This document shows positions 1 through 15,000 of a stretch of DNA of 64,000 bases, one piece after another. The translations under genes and the position numbers were made by a program. Position 1 is the stretch's first letter; each line of letters starts with the position of its first letter. The stretch is from positions 48,464 through 112,463 of the forward strand of contig JAGFNJ010000008.1 in NCBI GenBank assembly GCA_017592775.1, in the 5' to 3' direction. This stretch comes from Candidatus Accumulibacter conexus (GTDB taxonomy: Bacteria > Pseudomonadota > Gammaproteobacteria > Burkholderiales > Rhodocyclaceae). The notes below the pieces were generated by a model that was not told the DNA's origin, made no database searches, and was given only the letters and a program-made list of their open reading frames with translations.

Positions 1-2
1 TG

Positions 3-3000
3 GTGCATGAAGGCGACACCCCGGGCCGCATCGGCGTCTCCGGCACGACGGTCAGCTTTGGCGGCACGGCCATCGGGACGATCAGCGGCGGCGTCAACGG
101 CGCCAACCTGATCATCGACCTCAACGCCAACGCCAGCGTCGACGCGGTCGAGCAGCTCATCCAGCGCCTGGGCTACGGCAACGGCAGCGGCAACCCCGCC
201 GCCTCCCGCGAAGTGGGCATCCGCGTCTCTGATGGCGACGGCGGCTCCACCTTCGGTGGCATCGTCAGCATCAACGTCACGCGAGAGCTTGACGGCACCC
301 CCGCCGCGTACGGCGAGCAACAAGTCAACACCTACACCTACGACCACCAGCACAACCCGGAAGTCGCCAAGCTGGCCGGCGGCGGCTACGTCGTCGTTTG
401 GACCTCGCGCAGCCAGGACAGCGCCAGTGACAGCGACGGCATCTATGCCCAGCGCTACAACGCCAGCGGCGTCGCCGTCGGGCCGGAATTCCGCGTCCCG
501 ACCCTCACCGGATCCAGTCAGGAATATGCGCACGTGGCGGGCCTTTCGGATGGCGGCTTCGTCATCACCTGGCAGGACAATGCCGGTCACGACGGATCGA
601 GCTGGGGCGTGTTCGGACAGCGTTTTGACGTGAATGGCGTCGCCCAGGGCGCTCAGTTCGCTCTGTCCAGCTACACCAGCAACGACCAGTACCACGATGC
701 AGTCAGCGCCTATGCCGGCGGCTTCGCTGCGGTCTGGAGTTCCTACAATCCGGCAGACGGCGGCTATCACGACATCCATCTGCGGCGCTTCAACAACGAT
801 GGCACCGCGTTGGACGGCACGCAGCTGTTGGTCAGCACCACACCGGGCAATCCGGCGCAGCAGCAGAGCGGACACCAGTTCCTGCCCGACATCGCCACTC
901 TTTCGGATGGCGATCTGCTCGTGGTCTGGCGCGACGACAACGGCAACGATGGCAGCAGCCATGGCGTCTATGGCCGCCGCTTCGATGTCGGCACCGGCAC
1001 CTTCGGCGACAGCTTCCTGGTGAACACGCGCACCGACGACGCCCAGTACGAGGCCCGGGTGGCCGCCCTCAGCGACGGCGGCTACGTCGTCGTGTGGCGG
1101 GAAAACAACCAGGACGGCAGCGGCTCGGCGGTGATGGCCCAACGCTACGCCGCGAATGATGCCAAAGTCGGCATCGCCATCCGGGTCAACGAATACACCA
1201 CCGGCAGCCAGTACGAGCCCGACGTCATCGGCCTGTCGAGCGGCGGCTTCGTGGTCAGCTTCTTCAATGACTACTACGGTCCCGACGGCACCAGCGCCAA
1301 CGTCTACATCCGTGAGTATGACGCCGCCGGCAACCCGGTCGATGGCGACCGGATCGTCAATACCTTCACCGCCAACAATCAGCACCAGCCGGCGATGGCT
1401 GACCTCGGTCAGGGCAACTATGTCGTCGTCTGGCGTTCCGACTATCAGGATGGCAGCAACAGCGGCATCTACCAGCAACTGTACGGCGACACCACCGAAC
1501 TCCCCCGTTCCGCCAACCCGGAACTGGCGGATTTCACCGGCACCGTCAGCTTCGACGAGAACGCCGTCAACGCCGGCCTGCAGGTCATCGACTCGGCAGT
1601 GAATCTGATCGACAGCGATTCCGCCAACTTCAACGGTGGCCGCCTGGATCTGTACTACCTCACTGGCCAGGCGGCCGAAGACCAGCTCGGCGTCGTGCAC
1701 CAAGGCACCGGCGCCGGCCAGATCGGCGTCTCCGGCCAGACCGTCAGCTTCGGCGGCGTCGCCATTGGCACCATTTCCGGCGGTGCCAACGGCGCCAACC
1801 TGCGCATCGACTTCAGCAGCAATGCCGCGACGCCGGACGCGGTGGAAGCGCTGATCCAGCGCCTTGGCTATCAGAACGCCGACTCCAGCCCGAACGCCAG
1901 CCGCACCCTGGGCCTGCGCGTGTCCGATGGTGATGGCGGCACGAGCCAGCCCAACGTGCTGACCATCAACGTCAGTGCACAACTCGACGGCACACCGAAG
2001 GCTCATGGCGAAGAACGGATCAACACCCATGTTCCCAACAACCAGAGCGAGGCGGCGGTCGCCGCCCTGACGGGTGGCGGTTACGTGGTGGCGTGGACTT
2101 CCGACGGTCAGGACGGATCCTCCGGCGGGATCTTCGCCCAGCGCTTCAACGCGAGTGGCGTCGCGGTGGGTCCGGAATGGCAGGTCAACAGCGTGACCGC
2201 GGGTTCGCAGAGCTATGGCCATGTGGCCGGCCTCTCCGACGGCGGCTTTGTCATCACCTGGCAGGACGACAGCAATCATGACGGCTCCGGGTGGGGCGTG
2301 TTCGGCCAGCGCTACGACGCCGGCGGCGTCGCCCAAGGCAGCCAGTTCCTGGTCAACAGCTTGACCACCAGCACCCAGTACCACGACACGCTGACCGCCT
2401 ACAGCGGCGGTTTCGCCACGGCCTGGAGTTCCTACAATCCTGCTGAAGGCGGTTACCACGATATCTTCCTGCAGCGCTGGGACAACGCCGGCAACAAGGT
2501 CGGTGGCGAACTGCTGGTCAGCACCGACCCGGGCAGCGCTGCGTCCCAGCCCGGCTACCAGTACCTGCCTGACATCGCCGCCCTGAGCGACGGCGACCTG
2601 CTGCTGGTGTGGCGGGACGACAACGGCAACGATGGCAGCAGCCACGGGGTCTACGCCCGTCGCTTCGATGTGGCCACACAGAGCTTCGGCGACACGTTCC
2701 TGGTCAACACCGGCAACACGAGCGGTGCCCAATACGAGCCCAGGGTGGCAGCCCTGTCCGACGGTGGCTACGTCATCGTCTGGCGCGACGACAACCAGGA
2801 CGGCAGCAGCGCGGCGGTCATCGGCCAGCGCTACGACGCCAGCGGCGCCGCCGTCGGCAGCCAGTTCCGCGTCAACGAAAACACGGCCGGTGGCCAGTAC
2901 CAGCCTGAGGTCATCGGCCTGTCGACTGGCGGCTTCGTGGTAAGCTTCTACAATGACAGCTGGGGTTCCCAGGGCACCTATTCCGACGTCTACGTGCGCG

Positions 3001-6000
3001 AATACGATGCCGCCGGGAATCCGGTGGACGGTGACCGGCAGATCAACGATCCGGCCAGCAATCATTACTGGTCCGGCCAGTCGCAGCCGGCTCTGGCCGA
3101 CTTGGGCAATGGCAACTACGTCGCCGTCTGGACCTCCGACGGGCTCCAGGATGGCAGCGGCAACGGCATCTACCAGCAACTGTTCGGCGACCTCGCCGAA
3201 CTGGCGCGCCAGGCCAACCCGGACCTCGCGGATTTCACCGGCACCGTCACCTTCGACGAGAACGCCGTCAACGCCGGCCTGCAGGTCATCGACGCGGCGG
3301 TCAGCCTGGTCGACAGCGATTCAGCCAACTTCAACGGCGGCCGCCTGGATCTCTACTACCTCACTGGTCAGGCGGCGGAGGACCAGCTCGGCGTCGTGCA
3401 TCAGGGCAATGCTGCCGGCCAGGTCGGCGTTTCCGGCAGCACGGTCAGCTACGGCAACGTTGTCATCGGTACGATCAGCGGTGGCGCCAACGGCAGCAGC
3501 CTGCGCATCGACTTCACGAGCAACGCCGCCACGGCGGAGGCGGTGGAAGCCCTGATCCAGCGACTGGGCTATGCCAACACCGACTCGAGCCCCAACGCCA
3601 GCCGCAGCCTGGGTCTGCGGGTGTCCGACGGAGATGGCGGCGCAAGCCAAGCCAACGTGCTGACGATCAACGTCACGCCACAACTGGACGGCACTCCCGC
3701 CGCTCATGGCGAAGAGCAAGTCAATACTTACACGGCGGACAGTCAGCAGAGTTCCAACGTGGCCAAACTCGCGGGCGGCGGCTACGTCGTGACCTGGATT
3801 TCGTATGGCCAGGATGGCAGTTCATGGGGCATCCACGCCCAGCGTTTCAACGCCAGCGGCGTGGCGGTCGGGCCTGAGTTCAAGGTGAACAGCCTGACCG
3901 GTGGCGAACAGAGCTGGCCGCACGTGGCCGGATTGTCCAACGGCGGCTTCCTCATCACCTGGCAGGACAACAATGGCCATGACGGCTCTGGCTGGGGGGT
4001 CTACGGCCAGCGTTACGATGCCACTGGCGCGGCGGCAGGCAGTCAGTTTCTGGTCAACGCCCACACCGACAGCACCCAATACCACGACAGCGTCGTCGCC
4101 TATACAGGAGGCTTCGCGACCGTCTGGTCTTCCTACGGCAACTCCGGTGGCAGCGGCCACGACATCTACCTGCAGCGCTGGGACGACGCCGGCAACAGAG
4201 TACTGACCGGCGGCCAGAACGAGGTACGGATCAGCACCGATCCCGGCAGCAGTACGGCCCAAGGCGGCAACCAGTACTTGCCGGAAGTGGCGGCGCAGGC
4301 CAACGGCAACCTGTTCGTCGTCTGGACCGACGAGGGTGGCAATGACGGCGCCGGCTACGGCGTCTACGGCCGCTTCTACAATGCCGGTTCAGGCACCTTC
4401 GGTGACCCAGTGGTCGTCAACACCACCGCTTCGGGTTCCCAGAGCTACGGTGCCAGCGGCGACTTCGAGCCCAACGTGGCGGCTCTCAGCGACGGGGGCT
4501 TCGTCGTCGTCTGGCCGTCCGACAGCAACGACGGCAGTGGCTGGGGAGTGATGGGCCAGCGCTTCGACGCCAGCGGCAACAAGATGGGCGGCGAGTTTCG
4601 GGTCAACGAGAATCCTGCCAGCAACCAGTACCAGACCGACGTCATCGGCCTGTCCACCGGCGGCTTCGTGGTGGGCTTCTATCACGACGGCAGCGGTCCG
4701 GATGGCACTTATTACGATGCCTACATCCGTGAGTTCGATGCCGCCGGCAATCCAGTGGATGGTGACCGCAAGGTCAATACGTTCAACGGCTACAACTACT
4801 ACCAAGGTGAGCCCGCACTGGCAGACCTGGGCAACGGCAACTTCGTGGTGACCTGGGCCAGCCAGTATCAGGATTCCGGTTCCAGCTACGGTATCTACCA
4901 GCAGTTGTTTGGCGACCCGGCCGAGTTGCCACGGCAGGCCAACCCCGTTCTCGATGATGTGATCGCCACGCGCACCCTGGGCACCGCTCAGGCTGCCACG
5001 CCGCAGATCATCGATGCCGATGCCTGGGTCAGCGACAGCGATTCCGCCAACTTCGACGGCGGCAGCCTGTGGGTCTATTTCACTTCGGGCCAATTGGCCC
5101 TGGACGTACTTGCCGTCAACGACGAGGGCACCGGTGCGCTGCAGATCGGCGTGTCCGGCAGCAACATCAGCTACGGCGGCACGGTGATCGGCACCTTGGC
5201 CGGCGGCAGCGCCGGCGCGCCACTGGTGATCAGCTTCAATGCCAGCGCCACTCCCGAAGCGGTGCGCCATCTGGTGGAGAACATCACCTACCGGTACGAT
5301 GACCTCACCGCTCCCATCGGTAGCCGCACCGTCGCGTTCCGCCTGTTCGACGGCGACGGCGGCGCCTCCGCACCTGCCAGCACCACCATCAGCATCGAGG
5401 CTTCGGCGCCGCCGGCGGCACTCGGTCTGTCGGGTCTGGACGGCAGCGTCACGCTGTCTGAAGCCACGGCGCAACTGGGAACCGTCGTCGACGAGAACGT
5501 CGACGTGACGCAGGGCGCCGATGCGATCACCACGCTGACGGTGTCTTACGCCGGTGGTTCCGAACGCCCGGAAGACCAGCTCTCGATCCGCCATCAGGGC
5601 TCGGGCGCTGGCCAGGTCGGCGTCTCCGGATTCGACATCAGCTACGAGGGAACGGTCATCGGCACGGTCAACGCCGCTGACACCGGCGCCAACGGCGACA
5701 ACCTGGTGGTCGACTTCAACGGCTCTGCCACCGCCCAGGCCGTCGAGCGGGTGATCGAGAACCTGCGCTACCAGACCAGCAGCGACGGCCCGCTGGCCAG
5801 CCGCACGATCCAGGTCCAGGTGACGGACGCGGCCAGCGCGACGACCACGCAGGCGATGGCGATCAACATCACCGCCGAGGACGAAGGCGTGCAACCGCTG
5901 TTCGGCGACGAACAGGTGAATACCTACGAGCCCGGCGACCAGTACTTCCCGCGCGTCGTTGGCCTTGAAGGCCCCAACGCCGGCAGCTATGTGGTGGTCT

Positions 6001-9000
6001 GGCAGTCGCCCAACGAGGATGGCAGCGGCAACGGCGTCTTCGCCCAGCGCTACAACGCCCAGGGCGTTCAGGTGGGTACCGAGTTCCAGGCCAACACCTA
6101 TGCCAGCAACGACCAGACCGCGCCGATGGTGGCCAGCTTGGCCAATGGCGGTTTCCTCATCGTCTGGCGCAGCGAAGGCCAGGACGGCTCCTCGGGCGGC
6201 GTTTACGCCCAGCGCTATGGTGCCGACGGGGCGCCAGCGGGTGGCGAGTTCCGCGTCTCCACGGTTACCGCCTACGACCAGACGCACCCGACCGCAGTGG
6301 GACTGGTCGATGGCAGTTTCGTCATCGCCTGGGCCGACCAGTATCGGGATACGAGCAGCTACGGCAGCTACGCCCAGCGCTACGCCGCTGACGGCACGCC
6401 CATCGGCACGGAGTTCGAGCTCAACAGCTATCTGCCTGGTGAACAGTACCTGCCGTATCTGGCGACGCTGAAGGATGATTCCTCAACGGTCGGTACGGAT
6501 GAGAGCGGCTTCATCGCGGTATGGGAATCCAATGGCCAGGACGGCTCCGGCTGGGGCGTCTATGCCCAGCGCTTCGACCTAACCGGCACCAAGGTTGGCA
6601 GCGAACTTCTGGTCAATACCGCCACCAGCGGCAGCCAGACCAATCCCGATGTCGCCGTTCTGGCCAATGGCCATATCGTTGTCGTTTGGGTTGACCAGGC
6701 CATTGGCGACATCCGTGGCCAGCTCTATACCGCTGCCGGCGTGACCATCGGCGGCGAATTCACCGTCAGCAGCAGCGACTTCAATTCCGACTACGGCCAA
6801 TGGCCGCATGTCACCGCGCTGCAAAGCGGCGGCTTCGTGGTGAGCTGGGACGGCTACTCCAGCCCGAGCGACAGCGGCTACGGCGTCTATGCCCAGGAAT
6901 TCGACGCCAATGGCGACAAGGTGGACGGCCCCTTCTCGCTCAACGGCAATACCGCCAACAACCAGCACTACCCGGACATCGCCGCGCTCACCGGCAACAA
7001 CTTCGTCGCCGTCTGGATGAGCAATTACCAGGAGAGCGACGGCAACAGCAGCCACGGTATCTTCCAGAAGGTGTTCGGCACGCCGGGCAGCATCACCCGC
7101 CAGGCTTCGCCGGAACTGATCGATCTGGACAACTCGGTCAGCTTCAATGAAAACGTCGTCAACGCGGCAGCGCAACTCCTCGATCCGGGCGTGCGGGTGG
7201 TGGACGCGGATTCCGCCAACTTCGACGGTGGCCGTGTGCACGTCAGCGTCATCACCGGCTACGGTGCCGCGCAGGCCTTCGACCCCGTCGCATTCCAGCA
7301 GGACCACTTCTCCATTCGCAACCAGGGCAGCGGCGCCGGCCAAGTCGGCTTCAATTCCGGCACCGGTGTGGTGACCTACGCCGGCACGGCCATCGGCAGC
7401 ATCATCAGCAACGGCCAGAACGGCGCCGATCTGGTGCTGCAGTTCAACGCCAACGCGAGCGCCGAAGCCGTCGAAGCGGTGATCGAGAACCTGACCTACC
7501 GCAACAGCGCCAGCAACCCCACCGCCAGCCGCCAAGTGTCCGTGGTGGTATCCGACGGCGACGGCGGCCAGAGCGCGCCGCGCGTGATGACGATCAACGT
7601 CGCCGCCGAGACCGACGGCGCCGTGGCGCTGTTGAATCAGGAGCAGCGCGTCAACACCTACACCGCCGGCGACCAGATCGAGCCGATCATCGCCGCCCTG
7701 CAGGGTGGCAACAGCGGTCAGTACGTGGTGGTCTGGGAGTCCAGCGGCCAGGACAGCAGCGGCTACGGCGTGTTCGGCCAGCGCTACGACGTCAACGGCT
7801 CGGCCATCGGACCCGAGTTCCAGGTCAACACCCACACGCCGAGCGACCAGCACGGCAACTCTTTGCTCGGCGCTGCCGGGCTTTCCACCGGCGGTTTCGT
7901 CGTGGCGTGGGATTCCTATGACCAGGATGGATCGCTCTACGGCGTCTACGCGCAGCGCTACGGCACCGACGGACAGCCGGTGGGCAGTGAGTTCCTGGTC
8001 AACACCGCGACTTGGCATCACCAGTTCCAGGCCCAGGTCCTTGGCCTGAACGGCGGCGCCTTCGTCATCGCCTACACCGACTACCAGAACGCCGACGGCG
8101 ACAGCTATGGCGTGCGCGTACAGCACTACGACGTCAATGGCGTCGCCCAGGGTGCGCCGTTCACGGTCAACGCCCATGTTTCCGGCAACCAGTCGTTCCC
8201 GCAGTTGGCCAGGCTCAACGACGGCGGCTACGTGGTGGTGTGGCATTCGGAAGGCCAGGACGGCAGCAACTGGAGCGTGCAGGCGCGGTTGATGAACGCC
8301 GACGGCACCGCGCGCAGCGGCGAGTTCCAGGTCAACAGCTACACACCCGACAACCAGTCCAACCCCGACGTGGCGGTGTTGAGCAACGGCGATTTCGTGG
8401 TCAGCTGGGTCAGCAACAACGCGGGTCTCGGCGGTTGGTCGATCATGGCCCAGCGCTACACCGCTGCCGGCGTCAAGATCGGCGGCGAGGTGCTGGTCAA
8501 CGACGGCGCCAGCGCCCCCAGCAACGGCGACACCTACAGCCGCATTGCCGCCCTGGACAACGGCGGCTACGTGATCACCTGGAGCGACTATCCCGGTATC
8601 AGCGACCATGAGGCCATGGCGCAGCAGTTCGACGCGGCGGGCAACAAGGTCGACGCGCCGTTGATGTTGAACCACTACACCAGCAGCACGCAGTACCGTC
8701 CGGACATCGCGGGCCTCACCGGCGGCCGCTGGGCGGCGGCCTGGCAGTCGTATGACCAGGATGGTGACCAGTATTACGGCATCTACCAGAACCTGTTCGG
8801 CCCGGCCGGCTCGTTGACCAAGTCGGCCGCCCCGGTCATCAGCGACCTCACCAACAGCATCAGCGTGCTGGAGAATGCTGCCAATCAGGCTGCGGGCGTG
8901 CTCATCGACCCGGCGGTCAGCGTCAGCGACAGCGACTCCGCCAACTTCTCCGGTGGCCGCCTGACCGTGTCGGTGATTTCCGGTTACAACAGCCTGGGCT

Positions 9001-12000
9001 CCGACCTCGCCCAGAACCTGCCCCTGCAGGATCACTTCAGTGTCCGCAACCAGGGCAGCGGTGCGGGTCAAGTGGGCTTCAACGCCGGCACGGGTGTCGT
9101 CAGCTACGGTGGCGTCGCCATCGGCGCCATCGTGTCCGGCTTCAATGGCCAAAACGGCGTCGACCTGGTGATCGAGTTCAATCCCCAGGCCAGCGCCGAG
9201 GCAGTCGAAGCAGTCATCGAGAACCTGAGTTACCGCAACAACTCCAGCGACCCGGTGCCCGGGCGCCTGGTCAGCGTGACGGTCAGCGACGGCGACGGCA
9301 GCACGTCAGCGCCGCGCACGGTGCAGATCAACGTCACGGCGGAAGCCGACGGCGCGATCCCGCTGTTCAACGCGGAACAGGTCAACACCTACACCACCAG
9401 CACCCAGAGCGCGCCGGCGATGGCGAAACTGGCGGGTGGCGGTTACGTCACGCTGTGGCAATCCAACGGACAGGACGGTTGGGATTACGGCATCTTCGGT
9501 CAGCGCTTCGCGGCCGACGGGACGCGGGTCGGCAACGAGTTCCGCGTCAGCGACTACACGCCGTACAACCAGACCGAGGCCGCCGTGGCCGGCCTGACCG
9601 ACGGCGGCTTCGTCGCCGTCTTCCGCGGCCAGTACCGCGATGCCGCGGGTGACGGCGTCATCGGCCAGCGCTTCGACGCCAATGGCGTCAAGGTGGGCAG
9701 CGAATTCCTGGTCAACACCAGCAGCGGCGGCACCCAGTACCAGCCTGCCATCACCGCTTTGGCCGACGGCGGCTTCGCCGTCGCCTGGTATTCCGACGGC
9801 GAGCGTGACGGCCAGTATTATGACGTGTTCTTCCAGCGCTACGACGCCGCCGGCCAGGCAGTGGGCAGCGAAACGCGGGCCAACACCAGCGCTGGCTACG
9901 AAGACACCTACCAGTCGGAACCCGCCATCATCCAGCTCGCCGGTGGCGACATCCTGATGGCCTGGCGCGGCGAACAGCAGGACGGCTCCAGTTCCGGCGT
10001 CTACGCCCAGCGCTTCAGCGCCAGCACCGGCGCCAAGCTGGGCAGCGAGTTCCAGCTCAACACCTACACCAACGACTACCAGTACGACCCCAAGATCACG
10101 GCGACCGCGAATGGTTTCGTTGCGGTCTGGACGTCACGCGGCCAGGACAGCTCCTACGACGGCATCTATGCCCGCCTGTTCAACAACGATGGTTCGCCGG
10201 CCTCGAACGAGTTCCGCGTCAACGACACCTATTACAACTGGCAGAACACACCGGAGGTCGCCACCCTGGCCAACGGCGGCTTCGTCGTGACCTGGTACGA
10301 CAACAGCAACGGTAACCGCATCCTCGCCCAGCAGTACGACGCACTGGGCAACCGGGTCGACGGCGAGCTGCAACTCAACGGCCCCGGCACCAGCAGCGAC
10401 CAGAGCCCGGCCGTCGTGGCCCTGTCGAACGGCAATTTTGCGGTGAGCTGGTGGGGCTATTACGACGCCAGCGACAGCGGCATCTTCCAGCGGCTCGTCG
10501 GCAATCCGGCTGATTTCCCGCGCCAGGCGGCGCCGCAGATCATCGATCTGGTGTCCAGCGTCACGTACATGGAAAACCTGATCAACGACACGCCGCAGCT
10601 CATCGACGCCGGAGTGGGTCTGGTGGACCCGGATTCCGCCAACTTCGACGGCGGCCGCCTGGACGTGAGTTACGTCACGCCCTACGGCAACCCGAACCAG
10701 TTCGACATCCCCGGCATCAACGCCCAGGATCAACTGGGAATTCGCAACGAAGGCACCGGCGTCGGCCAGATCGGCGTGTCGGGCAACAGCGTCACCTACA
10801 ACGACGGCACGGGCGCCGTGGTCATCGGCAGCATCGTCTCCGACGGGGTCAACGGCAAGCCGCTGACCGTCGTGTTCAATGCCAATGCCACCCCCGACGC
10901 GGCCGAGGCGTTGATCGAGAACCTGACCTATGCCAACCCGCTGTCCAACCCCGAACCCAGCCGGACCGTTTCGCTGAGCCTGTCCGACGGCGACGGCGGC
11001 GTGACCACGCCGCGGGCGATCACGATCAACATCACCGCCCAGCCGGACGGCGCTTCGCTCTACGGTGCCGAGAAGGTGGTCAACAGCACCATCGGCGGTA
11101 CGCAGGAGAACCCGTCGATCGCCCATCTCGACAACGGCAACTACGTGGTGGTGTGGACAGACACCAGCGGCCAGGACGGCAGCAGCCAAGGGGTCTTCGC
11201 CCGCGTCTACGACAGCAACGACCACCCGTTGGCGCCCGAGTTCCAGGTCAACACCACCACCGCCAGCACGCAGTGGCAGCCGAGCGTGGTGGCCCTGCAG
11301 GGCGGCGGCTTCGCCGTCGCCTGGTCTGGGTACAACCAGATTGGTTCAACCAGCTACGACGTGGTCGGCCGTACCTTCGACAACACCGGCACCGCCACCA
11401 GCACCGAATTCGTCATCAACAACCCGGCGGCGACCTACGCCAACTACGACCAGTCGCAGCCCGCACTGGCTGCCCTGCAGAGTGGCGGCTTCGTGGCGCT
11501 GTGGTATGCAAACTACGATCAGGCCGACAACACTTGGGCCGAGATCTGGGGCCAGCACTTCACGAGTGCCGGTGTCCGCAGCGGCGATGTGTTCAAAGTG
11601 AACACCAGCACCGGCTTCCAGGCCAACTCCCAGGACAGCCCGCAGGCAGCCACGCTCGCCGATGGTCGCTATGTGGTGGTGTGGCGTTCCAACGATCAGG
11701 ATGGCAGCAGCGCCGGCGTCTACGGTCAGCGCTTCAACGCCGACGGCACGATGGACGGCGCCGAGTTCCGCGCCAACACCTACACCGCCAACGGTCAGTA
11801 CCAGCAGGACGTGGCGGCGCTGAACGACGGCGGCTACGTCGTGGTCTGGGGCTCCGACAGCAACCAGGATACGAGCGGCTGGGGCGTCTATGGCCAGCGT
11901 TACGACTCGTCCGGGAATGCCGTGGGTGGCGAGTTCCGCGTCAACTACACCGTATCCGGCACCCAGTACGTCCCGGCGGTGGCCGCACTGGCCAACGGCG

Positions 12001-15000
12001 GCTTCGTCGTCAGCTGGACGAATGGCGATGAAATCCTGTTCCAGCAATACGATGCGGCGGGCCGCAAGGTCGATAGCGAACAGTTGGTCAATCCGACCGC
12101 GAACTACGAGTACAGCAATGACTCCGACCTGGTCGGCACGCCCGATGGCGGCTTCATCCTGACCTGGGGCGGTTACAACCACGGCAACGGCTCCTACGAC
12201 GTCTTCCTGCAGCGCTACAGCAACCAGGCGCCGCAAGTGCAGGACGTGTCGGTGGTCGGGCCGGAAGATGCGCCGATCATCCTCAGCGACGACCTGTTCG
12301 CCTCCGGCTTCTTCGATGCCGAGGGGCAGACCCTGGCGGCGATCAAGATCATCACCTTGCCGGCCTCCGGTGTCCTCAAGCTGGATGGTGTGGACGTCAC
12401 CGCCGGCCAGGTGATCAGCGTGGCCGACCTGGCTGCCGACAGGCTCACCTACCAGGGCAACCTGAACTTCCATGGGCCCGACGAATTCCGCTGGAACGGC
12501 AGTGACGGCAACGTCTTTGCCACCACTTCGGTGTTCACCCGCATCACCGTCAACAACGTCAACGACGGCCCGGCACTGGAAGCCGGTGTCGATCAGACCG
12601 CGAACGAGGGCGCCAACTTCAGCCACACGATCGCCATCGGCGACCCGGATCCGACGGACGTGCATCTGGTGACCGTGAGCTGGGTCGGCAGCGGCGGCCA
12701 GTCTGGCGGTTACCAGTTCACCACCGGCTCCGGCAATCCGTCCATCGGGCTGACCCTGCCCGATGATGGCATCTACACGGTGACCGTCACCGCGAACGAT
12801 CAGCAGGGCCAGGCCAACAGCATCGAGACCGATAGCTTCACGGTCACGGTGGACAACGTCGCACCGACGCTGCCGTACCTGTCCGGCAACAACACGGTCG
12901 AACAGGGACAGGTCTACACGCTGGACCTGAGTGGACCCAACAACTGGGGACCGGTGTCCGATCCAGGCACCGACACGGTGACCGAGTACCGCATCGACTG
13001 GGGCGATGGTACTGCAGTGCAGATCATCGCGGCCGCTTCTCTGCCGCCGAATGGGGAGGTCACCCACACCTATGCAGCGCCGGGTACACCGACCATCCGG
13101 GTCGCCGTGGTCGACGAGGATGGCGCGCACGCCGATGCCGGCACCAAGGCCATCACCGTCGCGCCACCGGCGGAAGTCATCGTCGTCGATGCCGGCGCCG
13201 ATGCCAGCGTCAATGAAGGCGCGCTGTTCAGCCGCAGCATCAGCTTCACCGATCCGGCCGATCAGGATCCGGCTGGCCGGAATGTGACGGTGGACTGGGG
13301 TGACGGTTCGGGCACCCAGAACGTCCGCATCGCCACCGGCCAGACCAGCTTCGACATCCAGCACGTGTTCGCCGACAATCGGACCACGCCTTACACCGTC
13401 ACCGTGACCGTCGATGACGACGGCTTCCAGTCCGATGCCGACAGCTTCGACGTCACGGTCAACAACGTCGCGCCCAGCTTGTCGCTGGGGGGCAACGGCA
13501 GCACGCCCGAGGGCGCTGTATACACCCTCGCTCTTGGCAGCGTGGTCGACCCGGGCAACGACAGCGTCACCAGCCATGTCGTGCACTGGGGCGACGGCAA
13601 CACCCAGACCTTCCTGCCGGGCGATCTGCTCCCGAACCGCGAAGTGCAACATGTGTACAACGATGGCGACGTCAGCGGCACGAGCCGCACGATCACCGTA
13701 GACCTGGTGGACGAGGATGGCACGCACACCAGCGTTGCCAGCAAGTCCGTCACGGTCACCAACGTCGCGCCCGGCGTGCCGCTGAGTGGTGCCGATGCCG
13801 TGAACGAGGGTAGTGCCTATGTCCTGAACGTCGGCGCAGCGGTCGATCCCGGTGTCGACACACCGACGCTGTACCGCATCGACTGGGGCGACGGCAGCCC
13901 GACCACGGACTTCACGCCCACCAACTACGCCAACCTGTTGGCGGCGGGCGGCGACGTCAGCCACACCTATGCCGACGGTGCGGCCAGCGGAACTCCGCGC
14001 ACGATCGTCATGCAGGTGCTCGACGAAGACGGTGCGCACAACGCGGGCAGCAAGAGCATCACCGTCAACAACGTGACGCCGGCGATCGCCCTGACGGGCA
14101 ACGCCAGCGTCGATGAGGGCGCGAGCTACACGCTGACGCTCGGGACGGTGAGCGATCCGGGCACGGATGCGGTGAGCAGCTACATCGTGCACTGGGGTGA
14201 CGGCAGCAGCGACACCTACGGCAGCGCCGGCAATGTCACCCACACCTACGCCGACGGTGCGGCCACGCCGACGATCACGGTCGATCTGGTGGACGAGGAC
14301 GGCACGCACCTCGCGGCCGGCAGCCTGGCGCTCAGCGTGCTCGACGTGGCGCCGACGGCGAACGTCAGCGGCGCGGACAGCGTCGCCGAGGGCAGTGCCT
14401 ACGCCCTGAGCGTTGGCCCGGTCAATGATCCGGGTGCCGACAGCATTACCGGCTACAGCATCGATTGGGGCGACGGCACGGTGGAGAACCTCACGCTTGC
14501 GCAATGGGCGGCTGCGTCCGGCAGCTTCAGCCACAGCTATGCCGACGGCGCCGCCACCCCCACCATCACGGTCAGCGCCACGGACGAGGACGGTACGCAC
14601 GCCCTGGGCAGCAAGTCGCTCACGGTCAACAACGTGGCGCCGGCGATCGCCCTGACGGGCAACGCCAGCGTCGATGAAGGTGCGAGCTACACGCTGACAC
14701 TTGGCACGGTGAGCGATCCGGGCACGGATGCGGTGAGCAGCTACATCGTGCACTGGGGTGACGGCAGCAGCGACACCTACGGCAGCGCCGGCAATGTCAC
14801 CCACACCTACGCCGACGGTGCGGCCACGTCGACGATCACGGTCGACCTGGTGGACGAGGACGGCACGCACCTGACGGCCGGCAGCCTGGCGCTCAGCGTG
14901 CTCGACGTGGCGCCGACGGCGAACGTCAGCGGCGCGGACAGCGTCGCCGAGGGCAGTGCCTACGCCCTGAGCGTCGGCCCGGTCAATGATCCGGGTGCCG

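Noticed and set aside
4389-9152. Two long reverse frames (632 and 857 codons) opposite the giant gene
   Set aside because: Same reason: shadows of the repeated sense sequence, with no ribosome-binding site or recognisable domain.
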